Source: Paramagnetospirillum magnetotacticum MS-1
Lineage (GTDB): Bacteria; Pseudomonadota; Alphaproteobacteria; Rhodospirillales; Magnetospirillaceae
Length of the DNA stretch: 64,000 nt
NCBI RefSeq assembly: GCF_000829825.1
Contig: NZ_JXSL01000030.1
Coordinates: 999,501 to 1,063,500 of the forward strand
Direction of reading: 5' to 3'
The position numbers were made by a program, and so were the translations under genes. Each line of letters begins with the position of its first letter. Position 1 is the stretch's first letter. The notes below the pieces were generated by a model. It saw nothing but the letters and a program-made list of their open reading frames with translations, did no database searches and had not been told where the DNA came from. Positions 55,789-63,214 of the stretch are shown here, one piece after another.

Positions 55789-57258
55789 ATGATCTTGAAA
55801 GATTCCTCCCTGCTCAAGTCGCGGGCCTTCGTGAACGGCGCCTGGACGGATGCCGATAACGGCGCCACCTTCGACGTCCTCAACCCCGCCACCGGCGAAA
55901 TCCTTGCCTCGGTTCCCGATATGGGCGCCGCCGAGGCGCGGCGCGCCATCGAGGCGGCCAATGCCGCCTGGCCCGCCTGGAAGGCCAAGACCGGCAAGGA
56001 ACGGGGCGCCATCTTGCGCAACTGGTTCAACCTGATCATGGCCCATCAGGAGGATCTGGCAGTCCTCTTGACCGCCGAGCAGGGCAAGCCCCTGGCCGAG
56101 GCCCGCGGCGAGATCGCCTATGGCGCCAGCTTCATCGAATGGTTCGCGGAAGAGGCCAAGCGGGTCTATGGCGACACCATTCCCGGCCATGCCCCCGACA
56201 AGCGCATCGTGGTGGTCAAGGAGCCCATCGGCGTGGTGGCGGCGATAACGCCCTGGAATTTCCCCAATGCCATGATTACCCGCAAATGCGCCCCCGCCCT
56301 GGCGGTGGGCTGCCCGGTGGTGGTCAAGCCTGCCGAGGACACGCCGCTCTCCGCCCTGGCCCTGGCCGAACTGGCCGTCCGCGCCGGTATTCCGGCGGGC
56401 ATCTTCAACATCGTCACGGCGCGTCACGGCGCGTTGGTGGGCGGCGAGTTGAGCGGCAATCCGCTGGTGCGCAAGCTGTCCTTCACCGGCTCCACCCAGG
56501 TGGGCAAGCTGCTGATGAGCCAGTGCGCCGCCACGGTGAAGAAGGTCAGCCTGGAACTGGGCGGCAACGCGCCCTTCATCGTCTTTGACGACGCCGATCT
56601 GGATGCCGCCGTGGCGGGCGCCATGGCGTCCAAATACCGCAATGCCGGTCAGACCTGTGTCTGCGCCAACCGGATGCTGGTCCAAGACGGCGTCTATGAC
56701 GAGTTCGCCCGCCGTTTGGCCAAGGCGGTGTCGCAGCTGAAAGTCGGCGACGGCCTGGCCAGTGACGCCAATCAGGGCCCCTTGATCAATGCCAAGGCGG
56801 TGGAGAAGGTCGAGCGCATGCTGGCCGACGCCGTGTCCAAGGGGGCCACCATCGTCTGCGGCGGCAAGCGTCACGCGCTCGGCCGCACCTTCTTCGAGCC
56901 CACCATCGTCACCAATGTCACGTCCACTATGTCCATGGCGCGCGAAGAGATTTTCGGCCCCGTGGCGCCGCTGTTCCGCTTCAAGACCGAAGCCGAGGCC
57001 ATCGCCATGGCCAATGACACGGAATTCGGACTGGCCGCCTATTTCTATGCTGGCAATATCGCCCGCGTCTGGCGGGTGGCGGAGAAGCTGGAATACGGTA
57101 TGGTCGGCATCAATGACGGCATCATCTCCACCGAAGTGGCGCCCTTCGGCGGCGTCAAGGAATCCGGCATCGGCCGCGAAGGCAGCAAATATGGAATCGA
57201 GGATTTCCTCGAGATCAAATATCTCTGCCTGGGCGGCATCAAGGAGGCGGCGCAGTGA
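55789..57258 (+). CDS. gabD: NAD(P)+-dependent succinate-semialdehyde dehydrogenase-type aldehyde dehydrogenase
   Basis: A 489-residue aldehyde dehydrogenase. Visible are ITPWNFPNAMITRKCAPALAVG, FTGSTQVGKLL, LELGGNAPFIVFDDADLDAAV and the catalytic GQTCVCANR (C290), with a second Cys two residues on, as in the redox-switched SSADH group. The best fit is succinate-semialdehyde dehydrogenase, which completes 4-aminobutyrate breakdown. No gabT is next to it. A CoA-transferase gene follows after 66 bases. Confidence 0.9.
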   Translation: MILKDSSLLKSRAFVNGAWTDADNGATFDVLNPATGEILASVPDMGAAEARRAIEAANAAWPAWKAKTGKERGAILRNWFNLIMAHQEDLAVLLTAEQGKPLAEARGEIAYGASFIEWFAEEAKRVYGDTIPGHAPDKRIVVVKEPIGVVAAITPWNFPNAMITRKCAPALAVGCPVVVKPAEDTPLSALALAELAVRAGIPAGIFNIVTARHGALVGGELSGNPLVRKLSFTGSTQVGKLLMSQCAATVKKVSLELGGNAPFIVFDDADLDAAVAGAMASKYRNAGQTCVCANRMLVQDGVYDEFARRLAKAVSQLKVGDGLASDANQGPLINAKAVEKVERMLADAVSKGATIVCGGKRHALGRTFFEPTIVTNVTSTMSMAREEIFGPVAPLFRFKTEAEAIAMANDTEFGLAAYFYAGNIARVWRVAEKLEYGMVGINDGIISTEVAPFGGVKESGIGREGSKYGIEDFLEIKYLCLGGIKEAAQ

Positions 57259-57324
57259 GCAAACCCCGCCTGTCCAAGGCCGAACCGATCGGTTCTCATC
57301 AGTCCATTGCATAGAGGAAACACC

Positions 57325-58536
57325 ATGGCCGGTCCCTTGTCCCATCTTCGCGTCCTCGATCTCAGCCGGGTTCTGGCCGGTCCGTGGTCCGGTCAATTGC
57401 TGGCCGATCTGGGCGCCGAGGTCATCAAGGTGGAGCGCCCCGGCGAGGGCGACGACACGCGGGGCTGGGGGCCGCCCTTCCTCAAGGACAAGGACGGCAA
57501 GGACACCGCCGAGAGCGCCTATTACCTCTCCACCAACCGGGGCAAGCGCTCTGTCACCATCGACTTCACCCAGCCCGAGGGCCAGGAACTGGTGCGCCGT
57601 CTGGCCGCCAAGTCCGACATCGTGCTGGAGAATTTCAAGTTGGGTGGCCTGGCCAAATACGGCCTGGACTATGCCGGGCTGAAGGCGGTCAAGCCCGACA
57701 TCATCTATTGCTCCATCACCGGCTTTGGCCAGGACGGCCCCTATGCCCAGCGGGCGGGATACGACTTCCTGATCCAGGGCATGGGTGGGCTGATGAGCCT
57801 GACCGGAGAGCCCGGCGGCCAGCCCATGAAGGTGGGCGTGGCGCTCACCGATATCTTCACCGGCATGTATGCTTCGACGGCGGTGCTGGCCGCCCTGGCC
57901 CATCGCGACCGCACCGGCGTGGGGCAGCATATCGATCTGTCCCTGCTGGACGTGCAGGTGGCGGTTCTGGCCAATCAGGCGACCAATTATCTGGTGGGAG
58001 GCAAGGTGCCCAACCGGTTGGGCAATGCCCATCCCAACATCGTGCCCTATCAGGCCTTCGCCACCAAAGACGGGCATATCATTCTGGCGGTGGGCAATGA
58101 CGGCCAGTTCCGCCGTTTCACCCAGGTGGCGGGACGGCCCGAACTGGGGACCGATCCCCTCTTTGCGGCCAATGTGGACCGGGTGCGCAACCGCGCCCAA
58201 CTGGTTCCCATTCTGGAAGAACTGATCGCCCAGCGCCCCAGCGCCCGTTGGATCGATGAGCTGGAGCAGGCGGGCGTGCCCTGCGGGCCCATCAACACCC
58301 TGGATCAGGTCTTCGCCGATCCCCAGGTCCGCCATCGCGGCATGGCGGTCAATATGGCGCATCCCCAGGCGGGCGAGGTCACCTTGGTGGCCAATCCCAT
58401 CAAGATGTCCGAAACCCCGGTGGCCTATGACCGGGCGCCGCCCAGTCTGGGAGCGGACAGCTCCGAAGTGCTGACCACGTTGCTGGGTCTCGACACCGAT
58501 GAACTGGGGCGGTTGGGCGCCAAGGGCATCATCTGA
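57325..58536 (+). CDS. CaiB/BaiF (class III) CoA-transferase
   Basis: A 403-residue CoA-transferase that moves CoA between carboxylic acids. The N-terminal LRVLDLSRVLAGPWSGQLLADLGAEVIKVE is diagnostic, and AQRAGYDFLIQGMGGLMSLTGEP holds the catalytic Asp near residue 147. RGKRSVTIDF precedes it and HPNIVPYQAF lies later. Substrate cannot be assigned; succinyl-CoA:dicarboxylate or formyl-CoA type are options. AGAGGAA precedes the ATG at 57325. A 16-bp stem hairpin follows. Confidence 0.93.
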   Translation: MAGPLSHLRVLDLSRVLAGPWSGQLLADLGAEVIKVERPGEGDDTRGWGPPFLKDKDGKDTAESAYYLSTNRGKRSVTIDFTQPEGQELVRRLAAKSDIVLENFKLGGLAKYGLDYAGLKAVKPDIIYCSITGFGQDGPYAQRAGYDFLIQGMGGLMSLTGEPGGQPMKVGVALTDIFTGMYASTAVLAALAHRDRTGVGQHIDLSLLDVQVAVLANQATNYLVGGKVPNRLGNAHPNIVPYQAFATKDGHIILAVGNDGQFRRFTQVAGRPELGTDPLFAANVDRVRNRAQLVPILEELIAQRPSARWIDELEQAGVPCGPINTLDQVFADPQVRHRGMAVNMAHPQAGEVTLVANPIKMSETPVAYDRAPPSLGADSSEVLTTLLGLDTDELGRLGAKGII

Positions 58537-58560
58537 GCCGCCCCAATCCTCGGAAAACGA

Positions 58561-58596
58561 CTCAGGGCCGCTTTCTTTGAAGAAAGCGGCCCTGAG
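58561..58596. terminator. Bidirectional hairpin between CoA-transferase gene and irr
   Basis: CTCAGGGCCGCTTTCT and its exact complement, 16 bp, close a TTGA loop between two convergent genes. A short T-rich stretch follows on the minus strand. Confidence 0.75.
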
Positions 58597-58638
58597 CCGG
58601 TTCGTTCCCTTCGAGACGAGGGACGTTCAAAAAGACAC

Positions 58639-59058
58639 TCAGCCGTCCACCCGGACGATCACCTCGACCCGGCTGATGTTCAGCCCCTCGGGCGCATTGG
58701 GCACCTTGGAGACGGCGATCAGATCGGCGGGGATGTCGCACAGCTTGCCGCTCTTCTCATAGAAGAAGTGGTGGTGGTCGCTGGTATTGGTGTCGAAATA
58801 GGACCGGCCGGCATCCACCACGATCTCGCGCAGCAGGCCCGCATCGGTGAACTGGTGCAGCGTGTTGTAGACCGTGGCCAGGGAGACCCGGATGCTGGTC
58901 GACAGCGCCTCGGTGTGCAGTTGCTCGGCCGAGATGTGACGGTCGCAGCCATCGAACAGCAGGCGGGCCAGGGCCAGGCGCTGGCGGGTGGGGCGAAGGC
59001 CCACGGCGCGAAGCCGGTCCAAGGCGTGGCTGTAGGGGCGAACGGTGATCGTGGTCAT
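58639..59058 (-). CDS. irr: Irr-like iron response regulator (Fur superfamily)
   Basis: A 139-residue Fur-superfamily regulator. The winged helix runs RPTRQRLALARLLFDG ... SLATVYNTLHQFTDAGLL, and HHH (95-97) in SDHHHFFYEKSG is typical of Irr rather than Fur. Irr responds to heme and iron and controls heme synthesis and iron storage. The N-terminal heme regulatory motif (GCPWHD) of Bradyrhizobium Irr is absent. I start at the ATG giving MTTITVRPYS; ATGs 5 and 20 codons upstream are also in frame. An intrinsic terminator precedes it. Confidence 0.88.
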   Translation of the reverse strand: MTTITVRPYSHALDRLRAVGLRPTRQRLALARLLFDGCDRHISAEQLHTEALSTSIRVSLATVYNTLHQFTDAGLLREIVVDAGRSYFDTNTSDHHHFFYEKSGKLCDIPADLIAVSKVPNAPEGLNISRVEVIVRVDG

Positions 59059-59136
59059 GGTGGCAGCCGCCATTTCGGGGTGTGAGAGGGTCAAATTGAT
59101 CCAGCGCAACGCTAACATGGAGTCGTTCGAAAAACA

Positions 59137-59188
59137 AAGTCCTTAACACCACATTTTATGGGAGTTAGGGCTTTGGTATTAAGGACTT
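59137..59188 (-). terminator. Intrinsic terminator or attenuator between gpt and irr
   Basis: AAGTCCTTAACACCA (59137-59151) pairs with TGGTATTAAGGACTT (59174-59188), 14 of 15 positions, with a 22-base loop. On the minus strand it is followed by TTTGTTTTTCG, the form of an intrinsic terminator for gpt; it could also attenuate irr. Confidence 0.7.
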
Positions 59189-59268
59189 AGCCATAAGATC
59201 CATATCCCATACATGGTTATGCCCATTACAGGTTTCCATAGCTCATCTTGAGCGGGGGCATATATCGC

Positions 59269-59724
59269 TCAAATCTGTTCGACGGCTTCCCAGGGAAAGA
59301 TCAGCCAGGTCTCCTGCTCCACGTCTTCCACATGGGTATGAACCATGGGCCGCCCCGAGGGCTTGGCGTAGAGAGTGGCGTAATGGCCGCCGGGCAGCAT
59401 GTCGCGCACCACCTGGGCGGTGCGCCCGGTATCGACCAGATCATCGACCACCAGCCAGCCCGCCCCGTCGCCGGAAATGCGCTTCAGGACTTCCAGGTCG
59501 TGGCGGGTGCTTTCGTCGTAACCGGCGATGCACACGGTGTCCACTTTGCGGATGTTCAGTTCGATGGCCAGGATGGCGGCGGGGACCAGCCCGCCCCGGG
59601 CGATGGCGATGATGCCGTCGAAGGGGCCTTTGCCTTGAAGGCGCCGGGCCAGTTGCCGCGTGACGGCATGAATTTCGTCCCAGGACAGGGAACGGGTGTG
59701 GGAAAAGGCGGGATCGAGGGTCAT
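59269..59724 (-). CDS. gpt: Xanthine-guanine phosphoribosyltransferase
   Basis: Gpt salvages guanine and xanthine with PRPP. The 151-residue product has DGIIAIARGGLVPAAILAIEL and the PRPP-binding WLVVDDLVDTGRTA. PWEAVEQI ends the protein, as in GPRT of the E. coli type. It diverges from ggt across about 95 bases and ends before an intrinsic terminator. Confidence 0.94.
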   Translation of the reverse strand: MTLDPAFSHTRSLSWDEIHAVTRQLARRLQGKGPFDGIIAIARGGLVPAAILAIELNIRKVDTVCIAGYDESTRHDLEVLKRISGDGAGWLVVDDLVDTGRTAQVVRDMLPGGHYATLYAKPSGRPMVHTHVEDVEQETWLIFPWEAVEQI

Positions 59725-59819
59725 CGGGCATTGATCGCGTGGTGAGTGGTGTCGCCACTCTGGACGGCGGGCGGCATTTTCGCAACAATCGCCCAGCCAC
59801 CTTTAGGATCAGCCGCCCG

Positions 59820-61415
59820 ATGCTCAATTCTCCCATGGCCCGCCGGGGCATGGTCACCTCGCCCCACCACCTCGCCTCCCAGGCGGGGCTCGCGGTCCTG
59901 CGCGAGGGCGGCACCGCCATCGAGGCGGCCATTGCCACCGCCGCCATGCTCGGCGTGGTCTATCCCCATATGACCGGATTGGGCGGCGACGCTTTCTGGC
60001 TGATCGCCGAGCCGGGCAAGCCGCCCGTTTCCATCGACGGGTCGGGCGCCGCCGGGGCCAAGGTGGATTTGGAGCTTTATCGCAAGGCGGGCCACAAACG
60101 CATCCCGACGCGCGGCCCCCTTGCCGCCAATACGGTGGCGGGCGCCGTGTCCAGCTGGCAACTGGCGCTGGACGTATCGGGCCATTGGGGGGGGCGTCTG
60201 CCGCTGCGCCGTCTGTTCGAGGATGCGGTTTTCGCGGCGCGCGAAGGTTTTGCCGTGACAGGGCACCAGGCCGCCGCCACTTTGCGCGGGTTGAACGATC
60301 TGAAGCGTGAGCCGGGCTTTGCCGAGACCTTTCTGGCCAAGCGCAAGGCGCCTGTTCCCGGCGCGATGCTGCGCCTGCCCGCCCTGGCCGATACGCTGGA
60401 GCGTCTTGCCAATGCCGGGCTGGACGATTTCTATCGCGGCGAGGTGGCCCGCGCCGTGGCCGCCGGACTGCAGGCGGCGGGTTCGCCCCTGCGCGCCGAG
60501 GACATGGCGCGCCATCGCGGCATGCGCCGCCGGCCCTTATCCCTCAACCTGCCTTGCGGGCATCTGTTCAACACCGCGCCGCCCACCCAGGGGCTGGCCT
60601 CGCTGATCCTGCTGGGGCTGTATCAGCGCCTTGAGGTCGCCGAGGCCGACGGTTTCGATCATATCCACGGTCTGGTGGAGGCCGCCAAGCTGGCCTATCG
60701 CATCCGCGATGCCCATGTTACCGATCCGGCGCGCATGTCCATTCACGCCACCACCTATCTGTCGGACGGCATTCTCGACCGCATGGCCTGGGAGATCGAC
60801 AAGGCCAAGGCCAGTCCGCTACCCGGTGCGGGCGCCGAGGGCGATACGGTCTGGCTGGGGGTGATCGACGGCCAGGGCCGCGCCGTCAGCTTCATCCAGA
60901 GCCTGTTTCACGCCTTCGGCTCCGGCGTGGTCCTGCCCGAGGTGGGGCTGGTCTGGCAGAACCGGGGCTGTTCCTTCAGCCTGGACCCGGAGCACCGCAA
61001 CGCGCTCGAGCCCCGGCGGCGGCCCTTCCACACCCTGTCGCCTGGTCTGGCGCGCCTCAAGGATGGCCGCACCATGGTCTACGGGACCATGGGCGGCGAC
61101 GCCCAGCCCCTGGTCCAGGCGGAAGTCTTTACCCGTGTGGCGCTCTACGGCCAGGGGTTGCAACAGGCGGTCTCGGCGCCGCGCTGGTGTCTGGCCCGCG
61201 CCCTGGACGGTTCTGCCGCTCCTGCCGGGATTCAAGTGGAAAGCCGCGTCGATCCCCAGGTGATCCGCCGCCTTGAAGAGGTGGGTCACTCTGTCCAAAT
61301 GGTGGGAGACTGGAATTCGCTGCTGGGCCATGCTGGCGCGGTGCTGCGCCGCGCCGACGGCCTGCTGGAAGGAGCCGCCGATCCCCGCGCCGATGGCGTG
61401 GTGGCGGCATTTTGA
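59820..61415 (+). CDS. ggt: Gamma-glutamyltransferase family protein
   Basis: A 531-residue Ntn-hydrolase that would cleave the gamma-glutamyl bond of glutathione and similar compounds. Visible are MVTSPHHLASQAGLAVLREGG, MTGLGGDAFWLI, and the Thr in GDTVWLGVIDGQGRAVSFIQS (T343), which fits the self-cleavage and nucleophile site though the next residue is Val, not the usual Thr. MGGDAQPLVQAEVFTRV lies near the end. No signal peptide is visible, so it may act in the cytoplasm. A zinc-ribbon protein and a GST follow. Confidence 0.88.
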   Translation: MLNSPMARRGMVTSPHHLASQAGLAVLREGGTAIEAAIATAAMLGVVYPHMTGLGGDAFWLIAEPGKPPVSIDGSGAAGAKVDLELYRKAGHKRIPTRGPLAANTVAGAVSSWQLALDVSGHWGGRLPLRRLFEDAVFAAREGFAVTGHQAAATLRGLNDLKREPGFAETFLAKRKAPVPGAMLRLPALADTLERLANAGLDDFYRGEVARAVAAGLQAAGSPLRAEDMARHRGMRRRPLSLNLPCGHLFNTAPPTQGLASLILLGLYQRLEVAEADGFDHIHGLVEAAKLAYRIRDAHVTDPARMSIHATTYLSDGILDRMAWEIDKAKASPLPGAGAEGDTVWLGVIDGQGRAVSFIQSLFHAFGSGVVLPEVGLVWQNRGCSFSLDPEHRNALEPRRRPFHTLSPGLARLKDGRTMVYGTMGGDAQPLVQAEVFTRVALYGQGLQQAVSAPRWCLARALDGSAAPAGIQVESRVDPQVIRRLEEVGHSVQMVGDWNSLLGHAGAVLRRADGLLEGAADPRADGVVAAF

Positions 61416-61433
61416 CGAGAGGATCAGGATCAG

Positions 61434-61655
61434 ATGGGTACCATTGTGCTGAAACACGTTCCCGAGGACCGCATCAACGGGCGCGAGGTCATGGATACGG
61501 GTGTCCTCATGATGGGGTTGGGGGGAGACAATGTTCACTGCGGCGTCTGTGGCCGTGAGATGATGCACGAGGTTCCCATCCGGACCATGAAGGTCAATCT
61601 GGTCTACCGTTGTGCCGGTTGCGATTCGCTCAACGAGTTGCCGCCGGACGCTTAA
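61434..61655 (+). CDS. Small zinc-ribbon protein between ggt and gst
   Basis: A 73-residue protein with two CxxC pairs, CGVCG and CAGCD, about 24 residues apart, as in a zinc ribbon. The N-terminal half is not recognised. It lies 18 bases after ggt and 11 bases before gst, so it should be co-expressed. A regulatory or redox role in glutathione metabolism is only inferred. I do not recognise a family. Confidence 0.75.
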   Translation: MGTIVLKHVPEDRINGREVMDTGVLMMGLGGDNVHCGVCGREMMHEVPIRTMKVNLVYRCAGCDSLNELPPDA

Positions 61656-61666
61656 GGAGATTACCC

Positions 61667-62272
61667 ATGAAGCTCTATTACAAGGCGGGCGCCTGCTCGC
61701 TGGCGTCGCACATCGCCTTGGAAGAGGCCGGTATCCCCTATGCGGTGGAGGCCGTCGATCTGGTGGCCAAGAAGACCGAATCGGGCAGCGATTTCCTGGC
61801 CATCAATCCCAAGGGCTATATCCCCGCCCTGGTCATTGATGACGGCGTGGTGCTGACCGAGGGTGTGGCCATTTTGCTGCGCATCGCCGCCATGGCGCCG
61901 GAAAAGGGCCTGGCTCCGGCGGTGGGCACCCAGGATTACATGAAGCTGGTGGAATGGCTGGTGTTCATCGCCACCGAACTGCACAAGCCCGCCGGCACCC
62001 AGTTCAATCCGGCCATGCCCGAGGACGGCAAGGCCGTGCTGAAGACCATCCTGGGCCGCCGTCTCGACTATCTCGACAAGGCTCTGGGCAAGGGGCCATT
62101 CCTGATGGGCGAGCGCATCACCGTGGCGGATTTCTACCTGTTCACGGTGTTCTCGTGGCTGCCGCGCCTGAAAATCGACACGGCGGCCTGGCCCCATGTG
62201 GCGGCTTTGTGCGAGCGTATCAGAACCCGTCCCGCCACCCAGGCGGTGCTGAAGGCCGAGGGGTTGGCGTAG
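61667..62272 (+). CDS. gst: Glutathione S-transferase, beta class
   Basis: A 201-residue glutathione transferase. KLYYKAGACSLASHIALEEAG carries the beta-class cysteine C10, INPKGYIPALVIDDGVVLTEG is the thioredoxin-fold glutathione site, and LMGERITVADFYLFTVFSW is the C-terminal N-capping region. AAGGAG lies before the ATG at 61667. It ends the ggt-zinc-ribbon-gst set. The substrate is unknown. Confidence 0.92.
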   Translation: MKLYYKAGACSLASHIALEEAGIPYAVEAVDLVAKKTESGSDFLAINPKGYIPALVIDDGVVLTEGVAILLRIAAMAPEKGLAPAVGTQDYMKLVEWLVFIATELHKPAGTQFNPAMPEDGKAVLKTILGRRLDYLDKALGKGPFLMGERITVADFYLFTVFSWLPRLKIDTAAWPHVAALCERIRTRPATQAVLKAEGLA

Positions 62273-62310
62273 GATTGAAATTTCCGGCTTTGGCGGAAAT
62301 CAATCTTTCG
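62273..62310 (+). terminator. Intrinsic terminator of gst
   Basis: GATTGAAATTTCCG and CGGAAATCAATC pair with a two-base bulge and a seven-base loop, and TTTCGTCTT follows on the plus strand. Confidence 0.65.
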
Positions 62311-62348
62311 TCTTGGCACCCTCGGGTTTGATTCCTGAGTCCGTGAAT

Positions 62349-62367
62349 GGCCGGGCAATGCCCGGCC
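62349..62367. repeat. Short palindrome between gst and DUF4197 gene
   Basis: GGCCGGGC-AAT-GCCCGGCC, an 8-bp perfect stem in the 151-base gap between convergent genes. It may help end the DUF4197 transcript. Confidence 0.5.
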
Positions 62368-62423
62368 AGGACCAGGGACGGAGGTTTTTCAACCAGGAGC
62401 GCTTAGCCGCCGCCCCGGAATCC

Positions 62424-63212
62424 TCAGCCGCCGAAGACCTTCTTGAGAAGATCGGTGGAGCGGCTGGCCGGGTTGGTGCGGATGGCGGCCTCTTCCTGGC
62501 CGAGATATTTGAAGATGCCCGACAGCGCGTAATCGAGCACATGGTCGGTCAACATGGACGGGCCGGATTTCAGCGCATCGCCCACCATGGGCAGGGTCTG
62601 GGCGGCTCCGGCCATGTTGGAATAGGACTGCACCGCACCTGATTGCGACACGGTATTGTCCACCACAGGGCGCATGGCGGTGCGCAGATCGGGGGTCATG
62701 CTGCGCTTGAAGTACGAGGTGGCGGCGTCCTGGGGGCCGTTCAGGATGCCCCGGGCATCATCGAGCGTCATCTTCTGCACCGCGTCCCAGAAAATCTGCT
62801 TGGCCTTGGGCGTGGCGGCCTCGGCGGCGCGGTTGAGCTTCAGTTCCAGATCGTCGGCCATCTGCGACTTGCCCACCAGGGCCAGGCCTTGGCGGACCTT
62901 GGCCAGTGTGTCGGGCAGCGGAATATGGACCGCCGGATCGCTGTTGAAGCCGTCGGAGCGCCCCAATTGGCCGGTGACCTTGTCGGCGGCGACGCGCAGC
63001 GCCTCCTTGAGGCCCGAACCGATCTCCGAGGTGGACAGCGACGAGCCCGCCGTGGCGCCGGACGAAGCGGACGAGCCTCCCACCCGTTGTTCCAACTCCT
63101 GCTTGACCAGGCCCTTGCCCATATCCATCAGGCTGCCCTGGGCGAGGGCCGGGGAGGCGCAAAACATCACGGCCGCGGCAGTCATGCACGCGGTCTTGGC
63201 GAACGGGCTCAT
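62424..63212 (-). CDS. DUF4197 exported protein
   Basis: A 262-residue protein with a signal peptide (about 1-24, cut near ALAQG) and a DUF4197 domain: GLKEALRVAADKVTGQLGR, AVHIPLPDTLAKVRQGLALVG, LELKLNRAAEAATPKA, and near the end FKYLGQEEAAIRTNP. It should be periplasmic and mostly helical. The function of the family is unknown. It starts two bases after a metallophosphatase stop, so the two are probably co-transcribed. Confidence 0.87.
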   Translation of the reverse strand: MSPFAKTACMTAAAVMFCASPALAQGSLMDMGKGLVKQELEQRVGGSSASSGATAGSSLSTSEIGSGLKEALRVAADKVTGQLGRSDGFNSDPAVHIPLPDTLAKVRQGLALVGKSQMADDLELKLNRAAEAATPKAKQIFWDAVQKMTLDDARGILNGPQDAATSYFKRSMTPDLRTAMRPVVDNTVSQSGAVQSYSNMAGAAQTLPMVGDALKSGPSMLTDHVLDYALSGIFKYLGQEEAAIRTNPASRSTDLLKKVFGG

Positions 63213-63214
63213 TC

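Noticed and set aside
55756-58362. An 868-codon minus-strand open frame opposite gabD and the CoA-transferase gene
   Set aside because: Antisense shadow; no domain is recognisable and it spans two good plus-strand genes.
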